From: Gilliamella sp. Pra-s52
Lineage (GTDB): Bacteria > Pseudomonadota > Gammaproteobacteria > Enterobacterales > Orbaceae
Reading direction: 5' to 3'
Assembly (NCBI RefSeq): GCF_009795805.1
Contig: NZ_WTEY01000001.1
Location: 372,001 to 436,000 of the forward strand
DNA: 64,000 bases
Shown here: piece after piece, positions 59,963 through 64,000 of the stretch
Position numbering within the stretch: the first letter of the stretch is position 1
How the letters are laid out: the number at the start of each line of letters is the position of its first letter
Translations under genes and position numbers: made by a program
Notes under the pieces: model-generated
Database searches by the model: none
What the model saw: the letters and a program-made list of their open reading frames with translations, nothing else
What the model was told of the DNA's origin: nothing

Positions 59963-60406
59963 ATGAAAATATTGCAACTAATTCTTTTTGCACTTTTAAA
60001 TCTAGCTTTAATCAGCTGTGATAACGCTAAAAGCCCTTCACAAAGTGCGTCCAATACAGATTCAAAAAACAGCGAGCTTAGCGATACTCAAAATGAAGTG
60101 ATTGAACCAATAAAAAAAGCGTTACCGATTGATATTGATGAGTTCACTACGTTAGTTGGGGTAGAAAAAGATCATAATACAATTAATTATACTTATAGTG
60201 TTCGAAATACACCTGAACAAGCTCTATTATTACCAACAACAATTGATGCTATTCGTCAAAAATTGCTTAAGACGTATTGTGAAAATAGTGATGAGATGAG
60301 AACACTAAAAAATGATTTTCTGGATGGTATTAACTATCACTACGATATTAATAATAAAGAAATCATTATAATTGAATTAAAATCAACAGATTGCGAAGTT
60401 AATTGA
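59963..60406 (+). CDS. Lipoprotein, CDN family member 1
   Basis: 147 residues. Lipobox L-I-S-C (Cys19) followed by Asp-Asn, a polar spacer rich in Ser/Asn (20-50) and a ~95-residue C-terminal domain shared with the genes at 61834, 62711 and 63414: L-P-[IV]-x-[IV]-D near the start, a N-Y-x-Y strand, Y-C in the middle, and a final T-D-C. The two cysteines could form a disulfide. Asp at +2 would retain it in the inner membrane by E. coli Lol rules. Family not recognised. Divergent from ilvL. Confidence 0.75.
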   Translation: MKILQLILFALLNLALISCDNAKSPSQSASNTDSKNSELSDTQNEVIEPIKKALPIDIDEFTTLVGVEKDHNTINYTYSVRNTPEQALLLPTTIDAIRQKLLKTYCENSDEMRTLKNDFLDGINYHYDINNKEIIIIELKSTDCEVN

Positions 60407-60789
60407 TCTTTTTTGTTAATGCGCTATATCTAGCTTAGTTAATTTTAATTTGCTACACTAAATCCAGTACAAAATTATACAACGATCATGGCTTTGATAT
60501 GACTATTTTCACCGTTCTCACCAAGCCCACTCAAAGCCAGCTTTAATGAATTTTTAGTCCTTATTTTTAATTTTTTTGAAAATTTAGAAGGTGTTACCAA
60601 GTAGCAAAATTCAGTTTTAAAAGCAAAAGTCTTTAAAAAAGTCCCAATCTTAAACTATATAATTTATTGAGTTGATTAAGTATTTTTAACATTGATATGA
60701 GTACACATAGGATTTTGTGAGTCTTAATTGATTTTATTTAAATTATATTAAGGTTTTATAAAAAATATAGATTAACTTAGGAGCATATT
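60407..60789. other. AT-rich intergenic region before the YghA-type gene
   Basis: 383 bases. It contains a 9-bp inverted repeat TGGCTTTGA / TCAAAGCCA at 60489-60539 separated by 33 bases, and otherwise AT-rich sequence with no ORF that has a ribosome binding site. It may be the remnant of a lost gene. Confidence 0.4.
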
Positions 60790-61680
60790 ATGCGTAAACA
60801 AAAAATCTATAATCCACTTACCAAATATCATCATGACAAGTTTCCAAAACAAAAACAGGTTGCACCGGCTTTACAGTGTGAAATGACCCCAATTCCTGAT
60901 TGTGGCGAAAAGAGCTATCAAGGGCATAATCGTTTAGAAGGGCGTAAAATGCTTGTGACTGGCGGCGATTCAGGCATTGGACGTGCAGCAGCGATTGCTT
61001 ATGCTAAAGAAGGCGCTGATGTGGCTATCAATTATCTTCCTGTTGAACAAAAAGACGCGGAAGAAGTTGCTAAAGTTATTGAGGCCGCTGGGCGTAAAGT
61101 GGTGTTAATTCCCGGTGATTTAAGTGATGAGGCGTTTTGTAAAAAATTAGTTGATGAAGCTCATGATAAATTAGGTGGGTTAGATAATTTGACGTTAGTT
61201 GCCGGTAAGCAAACTGCAGTCGAAAATATTATGGACCTTACCACAGAGCAAATTAAAAAAACGTTTGAAGTGAATGTGTTCTCGCTTTTTTGGATGACTA
61301 AAGCAGCTTTAGGATATTTAAAACCCGGTTCGACTATTATTACTACTTCGTCAGTTCAGGCTTATCAACCTAGTGGTAATTTATTAGATTATGCTTCAAC
61401 TAAGACGGCTATTATTGCGTTTACTCGTGGTTTAGCTAAACAATTAGCACATAAAGGTATCCGTGTAAATAGCGTGGCGCCGGGACCAGTTTGGACTCCA
61501 CTACAAATTTGTGGTGGTCAACCAAGTGATGTGATTCCTGAATTTGGTAAACAAACCCCATTACAACGAGCAGGTCAACCTGTTGAGCTTGCTGGTGTTT
61601 ATGTGCATTTAGCATCAGAAGAGTCAAGCTATACAACAGGCGAAACGTATGGTGTTACTGGTGGTATGCATATTAACTAA
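60790..61680 (+). CDS. yghA: YghA-type SDR oxidoreductase
   Basis: 296 residues. Short-chain dehydrogenase with a ~45-residue N-terminal extension typical of the YghA group (P-L-x-K-Y ... P-x-P-D-C-G-E-x-S-Y-x-G), cofactor motif [10 protein letters not shown] (about 57-66), N-V-F-S-L-F and catalytic Y-A-S-T-K (about 199-203). Similar proteins are NADP-dependent aldehyde/ketone reductases linked to osmotic and general stress; the substrate is not known. TTAGGAG lies upstream of the ATG. Confidence 0.88.
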   Translation: MRKQKIYNPLTKYHHDKFPKQKQVAPALQCEMTPIPDCGEKSYQGHNRLEGRKMLVTGGDSGIGRAAAIAYAKEGADVAINYLPVEQKDAEEVAKVIEAAGRKVVLIPGDLSDEAFCKKLVDEAHDKLGGLDNLTLVAGKQTAVENIMDLTTEQIKKTFEVNVFSLFWMTKAALGYLKPGSTIITTSSVQAYQPSGNLLDYASTKTAIIAFTRGLAKQLAHKGIRVNSVAPGPVWTPLQICGGQPSDVIPEFGKQTPLQRAGQPVELAGVYVHLASEESSYTTGETYGVTGGMHIN

Positions 61681-61709
61681 TTAAGTAATTAGCTAATAGA
61701 TAATGGTCA

Positions 61710-61740
61710 CTGTAAAAGTGCTTTTTATGCGCTTTTACAG
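61710..61740. terminator. Hairpin after yghA
   Basis: About 12 paired bases (CTGTAAAAGTGC / GCGCTTTTACAG, one T-G pair), loop TTTTTAT, 29 bp after the stop. No T-run follows. Confidence 0.6.
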
Positions 61741-61833
61741 CTGATTTATAGGTAATCAATTTTTAAAATCAATAGGTTATTGCGAATCCAAATCACTATA
61801 GCCAATATAAATTAAAAATAGAAGGGGAATAAT

Positions 61834-62496
61834 ATGAAACTTTTTAAAGTAATCTCTTTAGTAGTATTAGGGTTTTTTTTAGTTAATTGTGATAATTCAA
61901 AATCAAAAGCTGATGATATCAAGCAGCAAGCCGAGCAGACAAGTTCAGAAATAAATGACAAGGCTAATCAAGTAGGATCTCAAATTAGCGAAAAAGCGAG
62001 TCAATTAAGCTCTGAAATTGGCGATAAAGCAAGTCAATTAGGCTCAAAAATTGGCGATCAAGTTAAGCAAGTAAGTTCAGCCGTTAGTGATAAGGCTAAA
62101 GATTTGTATGAACAAACAAAATCGGAAAAAGAAGATATGCTTAATAAGATTAAAGAAGGTAATTATGGTGTTGCTCAAGGTTTGATGATCAAGGCGATTA
62201 AAACAAAATTGCCTGCAACTATTGATTCGAGTATGACTTTGGTTGATGTATCAACAGATAGTAATGCAATTAATTATAAATATGTTGTGAATAATATTAC
62301 TAAAGATGCATTGCTAGCTGAAACTAATCAAAAAAATTTACAAAATAAATTAGTTGCGTTTTATTGTGGTGATGATGCTAGTATGAAGACGCTAAGATTA
62401 GTATTCCCTAGAGGTGCTAATCATAATTATTATATCAATGACGATAAAGTTTTTTCAGTGGGTGTAAAACCGACTGATTGTGATGATAATGATTAA
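61834..62496 (+). CDS. Lipoprotein, CDN family member 2, with 11-residue helical repeats
   Basis: 220 residues. Lipobox L-V-N-C (Cys19) followed by Asp-Asn. Residues ~40-92 are undecad repeats with hydrophobic positions at 40, 51, 62, 73 and 84 (pattern I-x-[DE]-K-A-x-Q-[LV]-x-S-x), as in LEA-like or apolipoprotein-type amphipathic helices. The C-terminal ~95 residues are the same domain as in the paralogs, ending K-P-T-D-C. AGGGG lies eight bases before the start. No function can be assigned. Confidence 0.78.
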   Translation: MKLFKVISLVVLGFFLVNCDNSKSKADDIKQQAEQTSSEINDKANQVGSQISEKASQLSSEIGDKASQLGSKIGDQVKQVSSAVSDKAKDLYEQTKSEKEDMLNKIKEGNYGVAQGLMIKAIKTKLPATIDSSMTLVDVSTDSNAINYKYVVNNITKDALLAETNQKNLQNKLVAFYCGDDASMKTLRLVFPRGANHNYYINDDKVFSVGVKPTDCDDND

Positions 62497-62549
62497 ATAT
62501 GGTTTAATTAGATTCAATAAGTATAAATAGTTAAAACTCATTAGCAATA

Positions 62550-62575
62550 AAAGGGCTTATTAAAGCCCTTTTTAT
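62550..62575 (+). terminator. Terminator of lipoprotein 2
   Basis: 9-bp stem AAAGGGCTT / AAGCCCTTT, loop ATTA, then T-rich sequence; 54 bp after the stop. Confidence 0.85.
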
Positions 62576-62710
62576 TTATTATTTATTTTTGTTTAAAAAT
62601 GTAAAATATGACAATTTTTATACCTATTTGCTTTCAACTATTTTACAATACTAATGCCTGAATAATCGGCAAAAATAAAATTAGTAACTTTAAAATAAAA
62701 AGGAATATTG

Positions 62711-63157
62711 ATGAACGATTTAAAACCAGCGGCAGTAGTCGCAATTTTGATGAGCTTAGCTCTTTTTGGTTGTGATAACTCAAAATCCGATGCCAACAAA
62801 TCAGTTGGTGATTCTTCAAAAAATACTGATCTTACTCTTGTACAAGATACTATTATTAATGAAGCTAAAAAAATGCTTCCAGTTAAAGTTGATGCAAACA
62901 CTAATTTAGTTGAAATAGCAAAAGATAGTGAATTACTGAATTATAAATATATTATTAATGCTTCAAAAGATGAGATATCAATCTCTGACACAAAAAATCA
63001 AACAGGAGAGGCATTGAAAAAAGTTTATTGTGGTAATAACCCACAACTTAAACAGTTTAGAGACGCATTTCCAAATGGTGTCAGTCATAACTATTATATT
63101 GGAGATGAAAAAGTAATGTCATTTGAGTTAAAACCGAGCGATTGTGATACTAAATAA
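62711..63157 (+). CDS. Lipoprotein, CDN family member 3
   Basis: 148 residues from the ATG at 62711, with AGGA six bases upstream; a TTG one codon earlier is less likely and has no counterpart in copy 4. Lipobox L-F-G-C (Cys21), then Asp-Asn-Ser-Lys-Ser-Asp, and the shared C-terminal domain (L-P-V-K-V-D ... N-Y-K-Y-I-I-N ... Y-C-G-N-N ... K-P-S-D-C). Very similar to the gene at 63414, including the upstream ~100 bp. Confidence 0.78.
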   Translation: MNDLKPAAVVAILMSLALFGCDNSKSDANKSVGDSSKNTDLTLVQDTIINEAKKMLPVKVDANTNLVEIAKDSELLNYKYIINASKDEISISDTKNQTGEALKKVYCGNNPQLKQFRDAFPNGVSHNYYIGDEKVMSFELKPSDCDTK

Positions 63158-63248
63158 CGATATATTTATTTTGTATTATTTTGTTTAAGATTATCAAAAA
63201 AGTTAAAGTTTATGGATTATATCTATCAATTTTGACGAGTTTAGATAA

Positions 63249-63275
63249 AAAGGGCCTATTAGAGCCCTTTTTATT
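63249..63275 (+). terminator. Terminator of lipoprotein 3
   Basis: 7-bp stem AAAGGGC / GCCCTTT with an 8-base loop and a T-run, 91 bp after the stop. Confidence 0.8.
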
Positions 63276-63413
63276 GGTTATTTATTTTTGTTTAATATGT
63301 AAAATATGATAATTTTTATACCTATTTGTTTTCAAAAATTTTACAATGATAATGCCTGTATTTTGAATAATTGGCAAAAATGAAATTGGTAACTTTAATA
63401 AAAAGGAATATCA

Positions 63414-63941
63414 ATGAAAGGTTTAAAACTAGCAGTAGTTGCAATTTTGATGAGTTTAGCTCTTTTCGGTTGTGATAATTCGAAATCTGATGCCAACCAA
63501 GTAGTTGGTGATTCTTCAAAAAATACTGATCTTGCTATTTTACAAGATACCATTATTAATGAAGCTAAAAAAATGCTTCCAGTTAAAGTTGATGCAAAAA
63601 CTAATTTAGTTGAAATAGCAAAAGATAGTGAATTGCTGAATTATAAATATATTATTAATGCTTCAAGAGATGAAATATCAATCTCTGATTTAGTTGAAAT
63701 AGCAAAAGCTAGTGAATTACTGAATTATAAATATATTATTAATGCTTCAAAAGATGAGATATCAATCTCTGACACAAAAAATCAAACAGGAGGGGCATTG
63801 AGAAAAATTTATTGTGGTAATAACCCACAAATTAAACAGTTTAGAGACGCATTTCCAAATGGTGTCAGTCATAACTATTACATTGGAAACGAAAAAGTAA
63901 TGTCATTTGAGGTAAAACCGAGCGATTGTGATACTAAATAA
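63414..63941 (+). CDS. Lipoprotein, CDN family member 4, internally duplicated
   Basis: 175 residues, lipobox L-F-G-C (Cys20) plus Asp-Asn. Near-identical to member 3 except for an in-frame tandem duplication of 28 residues (63606-63689 and 63690-63773), which repeats the L-V-E-I-A-K ... I-S-I-S-D segment and so a whole beta-strand unit of the domain. AAAGGA is upstream. Sequence after the stop again resembles that after member 3, so the array probably continues beyond the window. Confidence 0.78.
   Translation: MKGLKLAVVAILMSLALFGCDNSKSDANQVVGDSSKNTDLAILQDTIINEAKKMLPVKVDAKTNLVEIAKDSELLNYKYIINASRDEISISDLVEIAKASELLNYKYIINASKDEISISDTKNQTGGALRKIYCGNNPQIKQFRDAFPNGVSHNYYIGNEKVMSFEVKPSDCDTK
63606..63773 (+). 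repeat. 84-bp in-frame tandem duplication
   Basis: Two adjacent 84-bp units inside lipoprotein 4 with only a few differences (for example GATAGT versus GCTAGT, AGAGATG versus AAAGATG). Member 3 has one unit. Confidence 0.95.
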
Positions 63942-64000
63942 CGATATATTTATTTTATTTAAAATTATGAAAAAGTTAAAGTTTATGGATTACATCTATC

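Noticed and set aside
59725-60054. 109-codon minus-strand ORF upstream of ilvL
   Set aside because: It overlaps the start of lipoprotein 1 in antisense, has no ribosome binding site and low-complexity composition.

Overview
The window is a 64-kb piece of an AT-rich gammaproteobacterial chromosome. Most protein families and much of the local gene order match Enterobacterales (proQ-prc, prmB-aroC, rpsO-pnp-nlpI-deaD, ygiM-cca, rpoE-rseAB, lepA-lepB-rnc-era, purHD, ilvLGMEDA), but the blocks are joined differently. With the low GC, an orphan type I-F CRISPR and T6SS-type PAAR cargo, this suggests Orbaceae (Gilliamella or a close relative from the bee gut). The taxonomic call is inference; no rRNA gene is present to confirm it.

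Layout. 1-3.3 kb: end of a lipoprotein gene, proQ, prc and a 29-codon gene matching YnhF/CydH, the small cytochrome bd-I subunit. 3.4-7.5 kb: tRNA-Ser, prmB, aroC, a TauE/SafE transporter and a LysR regulator. 7.5-13.3 kb: rpsO and pnp with structured leaders, nlpI, deaD. 13.5-17.8 kb: yfcZ-sixA-recB, with fadI-fadJ absent between yfcZ and sixA. 17.9-26.6 kb: a galactoside/glucoside locus (lacZ, LamB-type porin, GalR/GalS regulator, GH36 alpha-galactosidase) with two GalR-like operators, CRP-like sites and a BglG-type antitermination leader. 26.7-29.2 kb: ygiM-cca and five tRNAs. 29.3-34 kb: a three-domain YdgH-like periplasmic protein, a Nudix hydrolase and cyaA. 34-40.8 kb: the sigma-E operon without rseC, then lepA, lepB, rnc and era. 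40.9-44.2 kb: a partial idonate/gluconate cluster (idnR, MFS, idnO). 44.4-47.5 kb: purH-purD.

The accessory part starts at the 3' end of purD. Two tandem 2.1-2.2-kb units each hold a PAAR-domain toxin gene, a small membrane (probable immunity) gene and another copy of the last ~310 bp of purD. The first toxin is broken; the second is intact. Directly downstream (51.8-53.0 kb) is a gene-free island: a ~450-bp MITE-like element with ~37-bp terminal inverted repeats, a four-repeat type I-F CRISPR array without cas genes, and an inverted copy of the MITE interior on the other side of the array. The ~37-bp repeat also occurs downstream of the tRNA cluster and of era.

53.0-59.7 kb is a complete ilvLGMEDA operon on the minus strand with a recognisable leader peptide and attenuator. 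The right end (60-64 kb) holds a YghA-type oxidoreductase and four paralogous lipoproteins, all with Cys-Asp-Asn after the lipobox, which in E. coli predicts inner-membrane retention. The last two are a recent tandem duplication that continues to the window edge.
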